Assembly (NCBI RefSeq): GCF_002895005.1
Contig: NZ_POWF01000001.1
Location: forward strand, 1-64,000
Source: Hanstruepera neustonica
Lineage (GTDB): Bacteria > Bacteroidota > Bacteroidia > Flavobacteriales > Flavobacteriaceae
Direction: 5' to 3'
DNA: 64,000 bases
Shown here: piece after piece, positions 1 through 8,197 of the stretch
How the letters are laid out: each line of letters opens with the position of its first letter
Position numbering within the stretch: position 1 is the first letter of the stretch
Made by a program: the position numbers and the translations under genes
The notes under the pieces: model-generated
Told to the model about the DNA's origin: nothing
The model's database searches: none
Seen by the model: only the letters and a program-made list of their open reading frames with translations

Positions 1-62
1 TAGGTAGATAAAGAGAGAGGATTATCATTGTTGACGGAATCTAAAGTTCCAACGTATAACAT
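1..62 (-). CDS. Possible 5' end of a gene that leaves the window
   Basis: A minus-strand ATG at 62 opens a frame that stays open for 20 codons to the window edge (reads M-L-Y-V-G-T-L-D-S-V...). An in-frame stop lies about 30 bases upstream, and a purine-rich stretch precedes the ATG. The fragment is too short to assign to a family. It may be the start of a gene on the neighbouring sequence or a chance frame. Confidence 0.25.
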   Translation of the reverse strand, partial: MLYVGTLDSVNNDNPLSLST

Positions 63-155
63 AACCTTAATTCTCTCTTTTGTTCTTTCTGATTATATAA
101 TAAATTTAGTGATTTGTAAACTTAAGAAGTATAGCAACTTAAAAATCGCTTAAGA

Positions 156-722
156 TCATTTATAATTTTCGGCAAGTTTTTCCAACTCATGATACCAGTC
201 CTCGCCAAACTTTCGAATGAGGGCTTGCTTCACAAATTTATAAACAGGAACCTGCAACTCTTTACCTAGCGTACAAGCATCACTACATATATGCCACTTT
301 TCATAATTTACCGCCGAAAACTCTGAATAGTCCTTAACGCGTATTGGATACAAATGGCAGGAAACAGGTTTCTTCCAATCAATCTCTCCTTGGTTATAAG
401 CCTCCTCAATAGCACATAATGCGGTTTTATTTTCATCAAAAATCACATAAGCACAATCAGCACCATCAATAAGTGGTGTTTCAAAATCGCCATTTTCAGT
501 CGTAATAAAAACACCTTGTTCTTCAATTGCTTGTATACTCTCCTTACGAAGCAGCGGTTTTACTTTTGGATATATTTCCTGCAACTTATCGGTCTCACTT
601 TTTTCCAATGGCGCACCAGCATCCCCATCAATACAGCAAGCGCCTTTGCACGCCGAAAGATTGCAGACAAAGTCTTTTTCAATAATATCCTCTGAAACGA
701 TTGTTTTTCCTAGTTGAAACAT
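156..722 (-). CDS. DUF3109 family cysteine-rich protein
   Basis: 188-residue soluble protein recognised as the DUF3109 family, common in Bacteroidota and of unknown biochemical function. Nine cysteines are visible: C20, C25, C29, C30, C90, C103, C122, C146 and C150. The spacing CxxxxCxxxCC near the N-terminus and the SCHLYPIR segment around C122 are family hallmarks and resemble the zinc- or iron-sulfur-binding pattern of YkgJ-type proteins. Metal binding is an inference. There is no signal peptide or membrane segment. The ATG at 722 is the only good start, and the gene is divergent from the MarC operon, with about 90 bases between them. Confidence 0.85.
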   Translation of the reverse strand: MFQLGKTIVSEDIIEKDFVCNLSACKGACCIDGDAGAPLEKSETDKLQEIYPKVKPLLRKESIQAIEEQGVFITTENGDFETPLIDGADCAYVIFDENKTALCAIEEAYNQGEIDWKKPVSCHLYPIRVKDYSEFSAVNYEKWHICSDACTLGKELQVPVYKFVKQALIRKFGEDWYHELEKLAENYK

Positions 723-758
723 GTTGCAAAAATAGCCAAACTTTGCATTTAAAAACTA

Positions 759-788
759 TTGAAAATCATATATATTAGACTACTTTTG
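759..788 (+). promoter_or_regulatory. Bacteroidota-type promoter for the MarC operon
   Basis: TTG at 759-761 is followed after exactly 19 bases by TACTTTTG at 781-788. This matches the Bacteroidota sigma-70 consensus (TTTG, N19, TAnnTTTG). It ends 25 bases before the MarC ATG, so the leader is short. Confidence 0.7.
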
Positions 789-812
789 CCGAAAATTTAA
801 AACCCATTGATT

Positions 813-1394
813 ATGGCACTAGATATTAAAGAGATATTTACGGCATTTATGATACTATTTGCCGTAATTGATATTATAGGGAATATCCCCATTGTCATAG
901 ATTTAAGAAAAAAGGCCGGTCATATACAAAGTGAAAAAGCATCCATTATTGCCGGTGTTATCCTAATTCTGTTTTTGTTTTTAGGTCAGACTATTTTGAA
1001 GCTTATTGGTATTGGTGTAAACAGCTTTGCCGTAGCTGGTGCCTTTATCCTTTTCTTTATTGCTTTGGAAATGATTTTGGGCATTACACTTTACAAAGAA
1101 GATGAAAGCACTGCTATGACGGCTACTGTTTTTCCGTTGGCATTTCCGCTGATTGCTGGACCGGGAAGTTTAACAACTTTGTTATCTTTACGTGCAGAGT
1201 TTCGCGTTGAAAATATTATTGTAGCTGTTATTTTGAATGTTATCATTATTTATATAGTGCTCAAAACATCAGCGAAAATAGAGCGATTGATTGGTCAGAA
1301 TGGCATCAATATCATTCGAAAGATATTTGGAGTTATCTTGTTAGCCATTGCCGTAAAACTTTTTGCACATAACATAAAAGCCTTATTTGTTTAG
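813..1394 (+). CDS. MarC family integral membrane protein
   Basis: 193-residue polytopic inner-membrane protein of the MarC/UPF0056 family, with about six hydrophobic segments spread over its length. The conserved segment with FPLAFPLIAGPGS in the middle is diagnostic. MarC proteins were once linked to multiple antibiotic resistance, but that link was later withdrawn and the substrate is unknown. The ATG at 813 is preferred to an in-frame TTG two codons earlier because family members begin close to this point. It is the first gene of a tight three-gene rightward operon: the next ORF begins 2 bases after the stop. Confidence 0.88.
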   Translation: MALDIKEIFTAFMILFAVIDIIGNIPIVIDLRKKAGHIQSEKASIIAGVILILFLFLGQTILKLIGIGVNSFAVAGAFILFFIALEMILGITLYKEDESTAMTATVFPLAFPLIAGPGSLTTLLSLRAEFRVENIIVAVILNVIIIYIVLKTSAKIERLIGQNGINIIRKIFGVILLAIAVKLFAHNIKALFV

Positions 1395-1396
1395 TC

Positions 1397-1600
1397 ATGA
1401 AAATTATTTCAATTATCATTTCCGTTTTAGCTATTGTTCTTATTATTTACAATGCCACCATGATTAATTTAAATGAGCCGTTCCAAGGAAATAGTTTGAC
1501 AGCTATAATTACCATATTGACTGCCTTATGTGCAATTTTGTTGCTTCAAATCCTCTTGATTTCCAAAAAAATTGAGGCTAAATCAAAAGGTAAGAAATAA
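1397..1600 (+). CDS. Small two-helix membrane protein
   Basis: 67-residue protein with two hydrophobic segments (about residues 4-22 and 32-55) and a lysine-rich C-terminus. This predicts a small inner-membrane hairpin protein, probably with both ends cytoplasmic. No family recognised. It sits between MarC and an FAD-binding protein. Its stop codon shares its last base with the next gene's ATG (TAATG), so the three genes are probably co-transcribed and translationally coupled. Confidence 0.65.
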   Translation: MKIISIIISVLAIVLIIYNATMINLNEPFQGNSLTAIITILTALCAILLLQILLISKKIEAKSKGKK

Positions 1601-2208
1601 TGTTTGATGTTTTAATTATTGGTGGCGGTGCATCTGGTCTATCCTGTGCTTTAGTTTTAGGTTCTGCCAAAGACAAAGCTTTTGCTCAAGATAAAAAAAT
1701 AGGCATTGTAACCCATCAAAAAGCATCTCATTTACAAACCGCCTTGTTTAACAATGTATTGGGGTTGTCGCCAGGTACAACAGGTGCATCTATTTTAGAA
1801 AGCGGCAAAGACCAATTACATGACTTATATCCACAAGTGGTACAAATCAATGGTGAAAAAGTATTAGAAATTATGCCACAAGGACACCAGTTTCAAATAA
1901 CTACCAACAAAAATCAATACCAATCCAAAATTGTTGTTGTGGCGGCTGGATATACTAATATGTTACGAATAAAAGGTTTGGAACCATACATAAAACCTCA
2001 TCCAAGAGCTAAAGCTGACAAGAACAGAATATGGTTGGAAAACAAAGACCATCTTATTACTGACGGATTGTATGTTACCGGAACTTTAGCCGGTTGGCGC
2101 AGTCAATTTGCCATGGCTTGTGGAAGTGGTGCGCATGTAGCTACAGATATTTTGACTCTTTGGAACGATGGTGAACACACCAAAGTTCATGACAAAGTAC
2201 TCAATTAG
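1600..2208 (+). CDS. Short FAD/NAD(P)-binding oxidoreductase (thioredoxin reductase-like)
   Basis: 202 residues. The N-terminal dinucleotide-binding motif GGGASGLSCAL begins at residue 8, and the C-terminal region YVTGTLAGWRSQFAMACGSG resembles the FAD-contacting end of thioredoxin reductase-like proteins. Classical thioredoxin reductases are about 310 residues with an inserted NADPH domain and a redox CxxC. Both are absent here, so this is a minimal FAD domain and its redox partner is unknown. It is the last gene of the MarC operon and overlaps the convergent protease gene by 8 bases with no terminator between them. Confidence 0.75.
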   Translation: MFDVLIIGGGASGLSCALVLGSAKDKAFAQDKKIGIVTHQKASHLQTALFNNVLGLSPGTTGASILESGKDQLHDLYPQVVQINGEKVLEIMPQGHQFQITTNKNQYQSKIVVVAAGYTNMLRIKGLEPYIKPHPRAKADKNRIWLENKDHLITDGLYVTGTLAGWRSQFAMACGSGAHVATDILTLWNDGEHTKVHDKVLN

Positions 2209-3793
2209 TTTCCTGATCTAATTTGATTACCTCTTCAATCATAATGTCGCTTTGATTTAAAACCTCATCAAAGGCGCCATTACCATATAATTGCGAAGCT
2301 AAAGTTGCTTTGATATATTGTTTGACCTCGTCGTTGTAGGCCACAAAAGTAATATTGGCTTTGGTTTTAAAATTGAGATAGTCCTGGAATGCCAAAACCA
2401 AATCGTCACTCACAACAAATGATGAGATGAAATTTTCTCTCGAATAATCGTTATAAGCATCTCGATCTTTTTCAAGTTCCTCAAAAACAAAATTGCTAAT
2501 GAACCCTCTGCGTTTTAGAAATGTTAGGGTTTCATTTTGCATGCTCATATCTAAAGGCACAAAAACATCTGGAATAATTCCTCCGCCACCATAAACGACT
2601 TTCCCTTTGGGTGTTGTAAATTTCAAAGAATCGGCCACCTGAATTTTTTCAGGATCCAAGAATTCCCCTCTATTCAATCTCTCAAAGTAATCATCATAAT
2701 AATCCTTATTGCCATTTTCATAAGACCGTTGAATAGATCTACCTGTGGGTGTATAATAACGAGACACTGTTAATCGCACCGCACTACCATCTCCCAATTC
2801 CATTTCACGCTGTACCAAACCTTTACCATATGAACGACGACCAACAATAGTTCCTTGATCATTATCTTGCAAAGCCCCAGCAACAATTTCACTTGCTGAA
2901 GCCGAGTTTTCATCAATTAAGACATATACTTTAGCATCTTCAAAATCACCTTTTTTAGTCGCATAGCTTTTTTCAATTTTACCACGTTTGTTTTTGGTGA
3001 ACAGAATCAACTTATCATCTTCCAGAAACTCATCAACAATCTGTTCGGCAACACTTAAAAATCCACCAGGATTTCCCCTTAAATCAAGCGCTAAATCCCG
3101 AACGCCTTGCTTCTTTAACTTTTTGAGTTCTTGTGAAAACTCTTTATACGTAGATTCAGCAAATCTGTTTATTTTAATGTACCCTAATGTTTCTGTCAAC
3201 ATGTATGCAGCATCTACACTTCTTATGGGAATATGGTCTCTTTTTACGGTAAACTTCAATACTTTAGACTCGCCTTTTCTAATAACACCCAATTCTACTT
3301 TAGAATCTATAGGGCCCTTTAATTTATTGACAACATCAGTATTGCTTAAATCTTTCCCAAAAATGGAGTCGCCATCAGCCGTGATAATACGATCGCCACC
3401 TTTGATGCCAGCCTTATCACTGGGGCTTCCTTCAATGGCTCTTATGACCGTAATGGTATCCTTGTAGGTGTAAAAACTAATGCCAATACCCACAAAATCA
3501 CCTTTCATATTTTCAGAAACACGCTGCATGTCTTCTTTAGGGATATAAACAGAATGCGGATCTAAATTTTCAAGAATGCCATTAACAGTGACATCAACAA
3601 TGCTATCGGTATTGACTTCATCAACATATTCATAATCGATATAGTCAATAAGCCTATTAAGTTTATCCTTTTTACTGTTCGATGAAAATAATCTATCTGA
3701 AGTATCTGAAAAATTCAATTTTCCACCAATAAAAATACCAGCTGCAACACCGATACCTAATAACAGTGGTAAATATTTTCTTTGAATTTTCAT
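2201..3793 (-). CDS. S41 family C-terminal processing peptidase
   Basis: 530-residue periplasmic, membrane-anchored serine protease of the CtpA/Prc type. An N-terminal hydrophobic segment (residues about 8-24) is an uncleaved anchor or signal peptide. A PDZ domain follows (about 90-185, with the GIGISF and GSPSDKAGIKGGD stretches), then the tail-specific protease domain. The ENSASASEI block gives catalytic Ser299, and Lys324 in SYGKG completes the Ser-Lys dyad; the spacing of 25 residues matches the family. The family cleaves proteins near exposed C-termini. The start overlaps the stop of the upstream deaminase gene by 4 bases, so the two form an operon. Confidence 0.92.
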   Translation of the reverse strand: MKIQRKYLPLLLGIGVAAGIFIGGKLNFSDTSDRLFSSNSKKDKLNRLIDYIDYEYVDEVNTDSIVDVTVNGILENLDPHSVYIPKEDMQRVSENMKGDFVGIGISFYTYKDTITVIRAIEGSPSDKAGIKGGDRIITADGDSIFGKDLSNTDVVNKLKGPIDSKVELGVIRKGESKVLKFTVKRDHIPIRSVDAAYMLTETLGYIKINRFAESTYKEFSQELKKLKKQGVRDLALDLRGNPGGFLSVAEQIVDEFLEDDKLILFTKNKRGKIEKSYATKKGDFEDAKVYVLIDENSASASEIVAGALQDNDQGTIVGRRSYGKGLVQREMELGDGSAVRLTVSRYYTPTGRSIQRSYENGNKDYYDDYFERLNRGEFLDPEKIQVADSLKFTTPKGKVVYGGGGIIPDVFVPLDMSMQNETLTFLKRRGFISNFVFEELEKDRDAYNDYSRENFISSFVVSDDLVLAFQDYLNFKTKANITFVAYNDEVKQYIKATLASQLYGNGAFDEVLNQSDIMIEEVIKLDQETN

Positions 3794-4230
3794 TGTGAAT
3801 CTAGATCTTCAATTAATTTTAAATCAATTCCTGCTTTTTTAAGAAACCGCAAACCAGAATCATCTTTATAAGCCTTGCTGTAAACTACTCGGATTATTCC
3901 GGCTTGATGAATCAGCTTACTACATTCCTTGCATGGAGACAACGTGATATATAACGTCGCACCAATACAGGATTGCGTTGACGCTGCTACTTTTAATATG
4001 GCATTGGCTTCAGCATGCAAGACATACCATTTGGTATAGCCTTCGTCATCCTCACAAAAATTTTCAAAGCCAGTTGGCGTACCATTATAACCATCGGAAA
4101 TAATCATTCTATCCTTTACAATTATCGCACCAACCTGTTTACGCTTACAATAGGAAAGCTTTCCCCATTCTGTTGCCATTCTTAAATATGCTCTATCATA
4201 TTTAAGTTGTTTCTTTTCTTTCATATGCAT
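3790..4230 (-). CDS. dCMP deaminase family protein (ComEB-like)
   Basis: 146-residue cytosolic zinc deaminase. The zinc site is complete: HAE at residues 72-74 and PCKEC with C100 and C103, as in deoxycytidylate deaminases (dCMP to dUMP for dTTP supply). Two start codons are possible, at 4230 and two codons later. It is the first gene of a leftward pair, and its stop overlaps the ATG of the S41 protease by 4 bases. A dCMP deaminase gene next to a C-terminal processing protease is a familiar Flavobacteriaceae pairing from general knowledge of the group. The substrate could be another cytidine derivative. Confidence 0.85.
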   Translation of the reverse strand: MHMKEKKQLKYDRAYLRMATEWGKLSYCKRKQVGAIIVKDRMIISDGYNGTPTGFENFCEDDEGYTKWYVLHAEANAILKVAASTQSCIGATLYITLSPCKECSKLIHQAGIIRVVYSKAYKDDSGLRFLKKAGIDLKLIEDLDSQ

Positions 4231-4305
4231 GAATCCTTATAACGAATATAATGGGTTCGTATTTTAATTACAACCAGAAGATTGAAGATTTATGAAAACT
4301 TTAGG

Positions 4306-4896
4306 TTATCCTAAAAAATCACTGCCCAGAATCATAGGAATGACCAGTCCAACGACTATGGCCGAAACCACCATAATCCAGTCTCTTTTGGAAAATCTGA
4401 AAACGGTTTGCATGACATAGCCCAGAAACAAAACAATAAAGACAATAATAACTTGCGCTATTTCGATTCCCAAAGCAAACTCCAATAAGGTCACCAATTT
4501 ATTGTCTGCCCTGCCAACTAAAATTTGGAACTCTCGCGCAAAACCTAAACCGTGTACGAGTCCAAAAAATAAGGTTGAAAAAAATAAAACACCCACGCGT
4601 TCTTTTTGGGCACCTTTACCCGCTGTAAAGACATTGAACAATGCCACAATCATAATAGTTACTGGAATCAAGAATTCAACCAACTGCCCATTAACACTCA
4701 CTACATTATAAGCCGCTAAAACTAAAGACAAGGTGTGTCCCAATGTAAATAATGATACTAAGAGTAATACGCGTTTCCAGTCTTTAAATATATAGGGAAC
4801 GGTTAATACGATGAGAAATAACACATGGTCATAGGCATTGATATCAAGAACATGATTAATGCCATACTCCACATGGAACCAAAAATTTTCAAGCAT
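4306..4896 (-). CDS. HupE/UreJ family membrane protein
   Basis: 196-residue polytopic membrane protein with five or six hydrophobic segments. The N-terminal histidine pattern (H8, H15 and the DHVLF stretch at H24), GHTLSLVLA and the GLVHGLGFA segment are typical of the HupE/UreJ family. Members elsewhere are proposed nickel or cobalt permeases linked to hydrogenase or urease. No such metalloenzyme gene is visible here, so the metal and physiological role remain open. It lies about 75 bases upstream of the deaminase gene on the same strand. Confidence 0.82.
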   Translation of the reverse strand: MLENFWFHVEYGINHVLDINAYDHVLFLIVLTVPYIFKDWKRVLLLVSLFTLGHTLSLVLAAYNVVSVNGQLVEFLIPVTIMIVALFNVFTAGKGAQKERVGVLFFSTLFFGLVHGLGFAREFQILVGRADNKLVTLLEFALGIEIAQVIIVFIVLFLGYVMQTVFRFSKRDWIMVVSAIVVGLVIPMILGSDFLG

Positions 4897-5006
4897 TGTT
4901 TATGTAGTTTTTAGGGTGAGCTCAAATATACAACATTAAACCAATTGATTGAACAATTAACAATTAATGAATATATTAGTAACAATATTTCCTTTAACAA
5001 CCAAAA

Positions 5007-5543
5007 ATGAAAACTCTAAACTCGCTCCTACTTACAATAGCCCTCTTTTTTAGCCTAAATAGTTTTGGACAAGAGGAAGAATCGGAAGGTTTTAAACATC
5101 ATTCCATTTCGGTACTGTTGAGTCATTCCGTAGTTTTTGAGGGTGTTGAAAACGGTAGTAAAAAAGCCATTTCTTTACCCTCTTGGGCTTTGAATTACAA
5201 TTACAGCTTTAATGAAAAATGGGCCATTGGGCTGCATAATGACATCATTATTGAAAATTTTAATATTGAAAAAACCAAAGACAGCGAAGTTATTGAAAGA
5301 AGCACACCTATTGCTTCCCTTCTTGTTGGAACTTACAAAATAACCAAAGGCATGGGCATTGAATTGGGAGGAGGTATGGAGTTTGAAAAGAATGAAAACT
5401 TTGTTCTTGCCAGAATTGGTGCTGAATATGGCATTGAAATTCCCAAACTCAATTTGGAAGTCTTAATAGGATTTGATTACGACATCATTTTTGATGCCTA
5501 CAATAGTATAAATCTGGGAGTCGGTATTGCCAAACGGTTTTAA
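5007..5543 (+). CDS. Secreted, probable outer-membrane beta-barrel protein
   Basis: 178 residues with an N-terminal signal peptide (hydrophobic residues 5-20, likely cut after SFG at about 21). The mature part has alternating hydrophobic/polar strands, many glycines and aromatics, and a C-terminal GIAKRF ending in phenylalanine, as in small OmpW/OmpX-like barrels. No named family recognised. It stands alone, followed by a terminator and a tRNA on the other strand. Confidence 0.6.
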   Translation: MKTLNSLLLTIALFFSLNSFGQEEESEGFKHHSISVLLSHSVVFEGVENGSKKAISLPSWALNYNYSFNEKWAIGLHNDIIIENFNIEKTKDSEVIERSTPIASLLVGTYKITKGMGIELGGGMEFEKNENFVLARIGAEYGIEIPKLNLEVLIGFDYDIIFDAYNSINLGVGIAKRF

Positions 5544-5549
5544 AATAAA

Positions 5550-5577
5550 AAAGGGAACAATATCTATTGTTCCCTTT
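5550..5577 (-). terminator. Rho-independent terminator after tRNA-Leu
   Basis: Inverted repeat of AAAGGGAACAA and TTGTTCCCTTT around a 6-base loop. On the minus strand it is followed by a T-rich run, so it ends the tRNA transcript. It may also serve the rightward gene ending at 5543. Confidence 0.75.
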
Positions 5578-5578
5578 G

Positions 5579-5660
5579 TACTCAAGGTGGGAATCGAACC
5601 CACACTTCCGAAGAAACTGGATTTTGAATCCAGCGCGTCTACCAATTCCGCCACTTGAGC
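5579..5660 (-). tRNA. tRNA-Leu (anticodon CAA)
   Basis: 82-nt class II tRNA with long variable arm. The acceptor strand starts GCTCAAG and pairs with CTTGAGT before discriminator A. The D-arm has GGCGGAATTGGTAGACGC, the anticodon stem is CTGGA/TCCAG around loop TTCAAAA (anticodon CAA, reads UUG), and the T-loop is TTCGATT. No 3' CCA is encoded. Pair 1-72 is G-U. Confidence 0.96.
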
Positions 5661-5725
5661 GATTGAGATTGCAAAATTATAAAATAAAATAGTATTAGCA
5701 ATTAAAAATACTAGCTTTTATGCTT

Positions 5726-5753
5726 TTGCAGTTGAAATAAATTCCTAAATTTG
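5726..5753 (+). promoter_or_regulatory. Putative prs promoter
   Basis: TAAATTTG at 5746-5753 matches the Bacteroidota -7 box. A TTG at 5726-5728 lies 17 bases upstream, slightly shorter than the usual 19. The prs ATG is about 50 bases downstream. Confidence 0.5.
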
Positions 5754-5804
5754 CACCTCGTTTAGCAAAACCGATTTAAATAGCTATCAAACAATAGATT
5801 ATCA

Positions 5805-6746
5805 ATGACCGTTGTAGATACACAAGCCAAAATTTTCACTTGTACACAAAGCAAGGTATTAGCTCAAAATATAGCTGATGCTTTTGGTATTAGTATGGGT
5901 AATGTGATCACCTCAACTTATAGTGATGGTGAATTTCAACCATCCTACGAAGAATCTATTCGTGGCGCGCGTGTCTTTATTATTGGTTCAACGCATCCTG
6001 GCCCTGAAAATTTAATGGAAATGCTATTGATGATTGATGCAGCAAAACGTGCTTCAGCCAGACATATCACAGCGGTTATGCCTTATTTTGGTTGGGCAAG
6101 ACAGGACAGAAAAGATAAACCTAGAGTGCCAATTGCAGCTAAATTGGTTGCTAAAATGTTAGAAACTGCTGGAGCAACTAGGATAATCACCATGGATTTA
6201 CATGCTGATCAAATTCAAGGGTTCTTCGAAAAACCCGTTGATCACTTGTTTGCATCAACCATCTTTTTACCTTATTTAAAAAGCTTAAATCTCGATAATT
6301 TAACGGTAGCCTCACCTGATATGGGTGGTTCAAAAAGAGCCTATGCTTATTCGAAAGCCTTGGAAAGCGATGTCGTGATTTGTTATAAGCAACGAGCCAA
6401 AGCCAATGTGATTTCACACATGGAATTAATTGGTGACGTAACTGGTAAAAATGTAGTTTTGGTAGACGATATGGTCGATACAGCTGGTACACTGACTAAA
6501 GCTGCGGATTTAATGATGGAACGTGGCGCTTTGAGTGTTCGTGCCATTTGTACACATCCTATTCTATCAGGTAGTGCCTATGAGCGTTTGGAAAACTCAA
6601 AACTAGAGGAATTAATTGTAACCGATTCTATTCCTTTAAAACAAGAAAGCAGCAAAATACGCGTATTGAGCTGTGCAGAACTATTTGCTGAAGTCATGCA
6701 AAATGTGCATTACAACAAGTCAATTAGTTCTAAATTTATCATGTAA
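5805..6746 (+). CDS. prs: Ribose-phosphate pyrophosphokinase
   Basis: 313-residue cytosolic enzyme making PRPP from ribose 5-phosphate and ATP, which feeds purine, pyrimidine, NAD, histidine and tryptophan synthesis. Both phosphoribosyltransferase-type folds are visible: the N-terminal half has the WARQDRKDKPR catalytic loop and MDLHADQIQGFF metal/ATP segment. The C-terminal half has the PRPP/ribose-5-phosphate loop VLVDDMVDTAGTL. Length is normal for bacterial Prs (about 310-320). It is followed 24 bases later by rplY, a conserved gene order in many bacteria, and the two probably share a transcript. Confidence 0.97.
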   Translation: MTVVDTQAKIFTCTQSKVLAQNIADAFGISMGNVITSTYSDGEFQPSYEESIRGARVFIIGSTHPGPENLMEMLLMIDAAKRASARHITAVMPYFGWARQDRKDKPRVPIAAKLVAKMLETAGATRIITMDLHADQIQGFFEKPVDHLFASTIFLPYLKSLNLDNLTVASPDMGGSKRAYAYSKALESDVVICYKQRAKANVISHMELIGDVTGKNVVLVDDMVDTAGTLTKAADLMMERGALSVRAICTHPILSGSAYERLENSKLEELIVTDSIPLKQESSKIRVLSCAELFAEVMQNVHYNKSISSKFIM

Positions 6747-6770
6747 TTTTAATAATTAATTTAAATAAAA

Positions 6771-7439
6771 ATGAAGTCAATTACAATCAACGGATCTCAA
6801 AGAGAAAGCGTGGGCAAAAAATCAACGAAAGCCTTACGTAATGCTGGACAGGTACCTTGCGTGTTATACGGAGGTGACAAACCAGTGCATTTCTCTGCTG
6901 ATGAAATCGCATTTTCAAAACTGGTATATACGCCTAACGCGCATACAGTTGTGATTACTATGGATAATGGTGAAAGCTACAACGCTATCATGCAAGACAT
7001 CCAATTCCACCCAGTAACTGATAGAATTCTACACATCGATTTCTACCAATTACACGAAGGAAAACCAATTACTATGGAAGTTCCTGTACACTTTGTAGGA
7101 AATTCAAAAGGTGTTAAAGCTGGTGGTGTTTTACGTAAGAACTCTCGTAGATTACGTGTTAAAGCTTTACCCAAAAACTTACCAGATTTCATTGAAGTAG
7201 ATATTACTCCAATGAAAATTGGTAATAAATTATATGTTACTGCTTTAGAAAACGACCTTTACAAAATTATGCATACTGATAACACAGTTGTTTGTCAAAT
7301 CAAGCGTGCAAGAGCTGCTATGGCACTTGCTACATTGGAAGATGATGAAGAAGAAACTGAAGAAGGTGCAGAAGGAACTGAAGCAACTGCTGAAGGTGCA
7401 GATGCACCAGCGGCTGAAGCTTCTGAAGCTCAAGAATAG
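6771..7439 (+). CDS. rplY: 50S ribosomal protein L25/Ctc
   Basis: 222 residues. The N-terminal L25 domain (about 1-95) binds 5S rRNA, and the C-terminal TL5/Ctc beta domain follows (about 100-185, with GVKAGGVLR and the [10 protein letters not shown] segment). The last 33 residues or so are a very acidic, alanine/glutamate-rich tail typical of long Bacteroidota L25 proteins. Directly downstream of prs and followed by a strong terminator. Confidence 0.96.
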   Translation: MKSITINGSQRESVGKKSTKALRNAGQVPCVLYGGDKPVHFSADEIAFSKLVYTPNAHTVVITMDNGESYNAIMQDIQFHPVTDRILHIDFYQLHEGKPITMEVPVHFVGNSKGVKAGGVLRKNSRRLRVKALPKNLPDFIEVDITPMKIGNKLYVTALENDLYKIMHTDNTVVCQIKRARAAMALATLEDDEEETEEGAEGTEATAEGADAPAAEASEAQE

Positions 7440-7462
7440 ATTTCATTCACATGAAATGACTA

Positions 7463-7496
7463 AAAAGCATTCTGATTATTCAGAGTGCTTTTTTTA
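7463..7496 (+). terminator. Rho-independent terminator after rplY
   Basis: Stem of AAAAGCA-TCTGA against TCAGA-TGCTTTT, with a T run at 7489-7495. It closes the prs-rplY transcript 24 bases after the stop codon. Confidence 0.85.
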
Positions 7497-7516
7497 TTTT
7501 TACAAAAATTACAACC

Positions 7517-8152
7517 ATGTGTCATTTCATTTGGAAGCTATTTAGAAAAGACAAAAACATCTCTCATATTGAAGAATCAGATCCCATGAAAAAGTTTTTG
7601 ATAGTTGGATTAGGAAATATTGGTGAAAAGTATGCCAATACGAGGCATAATATTGGCTTCAAGATTTTAGATTTTCTAGCTGAAAAAGAAGACTTAAAAT
7701 TCGAAACCCAAAAATTGGGTGATATTAGCACCTACAAATTTAAAGGCCGTACGTTTATTTTACTCAAGCCAAGCACTTATATGAATTTGAGTGGCAAAGC
7801 TGTTTTATACTGGCTAACAAAGGAGAAAATTCCAATGGAAAATTTATTGGTCATTACGGATGATTTAAACCTCCCGTTTGGCAGTATCCGGCTTAAGACC
7901 AAAGGTAGTGATGGTGGCCACAATGGTTTAAAGGATATTCAGGATAAATTACAAACCACCCAATATAATAGATTTCGATTTGGAATAAGCGATACTTTTA
8001 GTAAAGGTAGTCAAGTAGATTATGTATTAGGTGAATGGAATGAAGAGGAAAACAAAAATTTACCTGAAAGACTTGAAAAATCTCTTGAACTCATTAAGTC
8101 GTTTGGAACAGCCGGTGTAAACAATACCATGAACACTTTTAACGGAAAATAA
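7517..8152 (+). CDS. pth: Peptidyl-tRNA hydrolase
   Basis: Releases tRNA from stalled peptidyl-tRNA in the cytosol. Family motifs are present: GLGNIGEKYANTRHNIGF with the catalytic histidine in TRHN, KPSTYMNLSGKA, DDLNLPFG and GGHNGLKDI. The frame opens at 7517, giving 211 residues. The conserved core starts at an internal ATG at 7586 (188 residues, the usual Pth length). The extra 23 basic residues occur in similar form in other flavobacterial Pth annotations from general knowledge, so both starts are possible. Confidence 0.95.
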   Translation: MCHFIWKLFRKDKNISHIEESDPMKKFLIVGLGNIGEKYANTRHNIGFKILDFLAEKEDLKFETQKLGDISTYKFKGRTFILLKPSTYMNLSGKAVLYWLTKEKIPMENLLVITDDLNLPFGSIRLKTKGSDGGHNGLKDIQDKLQTTQYNRFRFGISDTFSKGSQVDYVLGEWNEEENKNLPERLEKSLELIKSFGTAGVNNTMNTFNGK

Positions 8153-8180
8153 AAAAGGGCGTTTAAAAACGCCCTTTTTT
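8151..8180. terminator. Bidirectional terminator between pth and the M36 protease gene
   Basis: AAAAAAGGGCGT and ACGCCCTTTTTT flank a short A/T loop. The A and T runs on both sides let it end both the rightward pth transcript and the leftward protease transcript. Confidence 0.88.
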
Positions 8181-8197
8181 AAATATTCATCATTGAA

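Noticed and set aside
5463-5654. Minus-strand open frame over the tRNA
   Set aside because: It is a reading of the tRNA-Leu gene itself and has no independent support.
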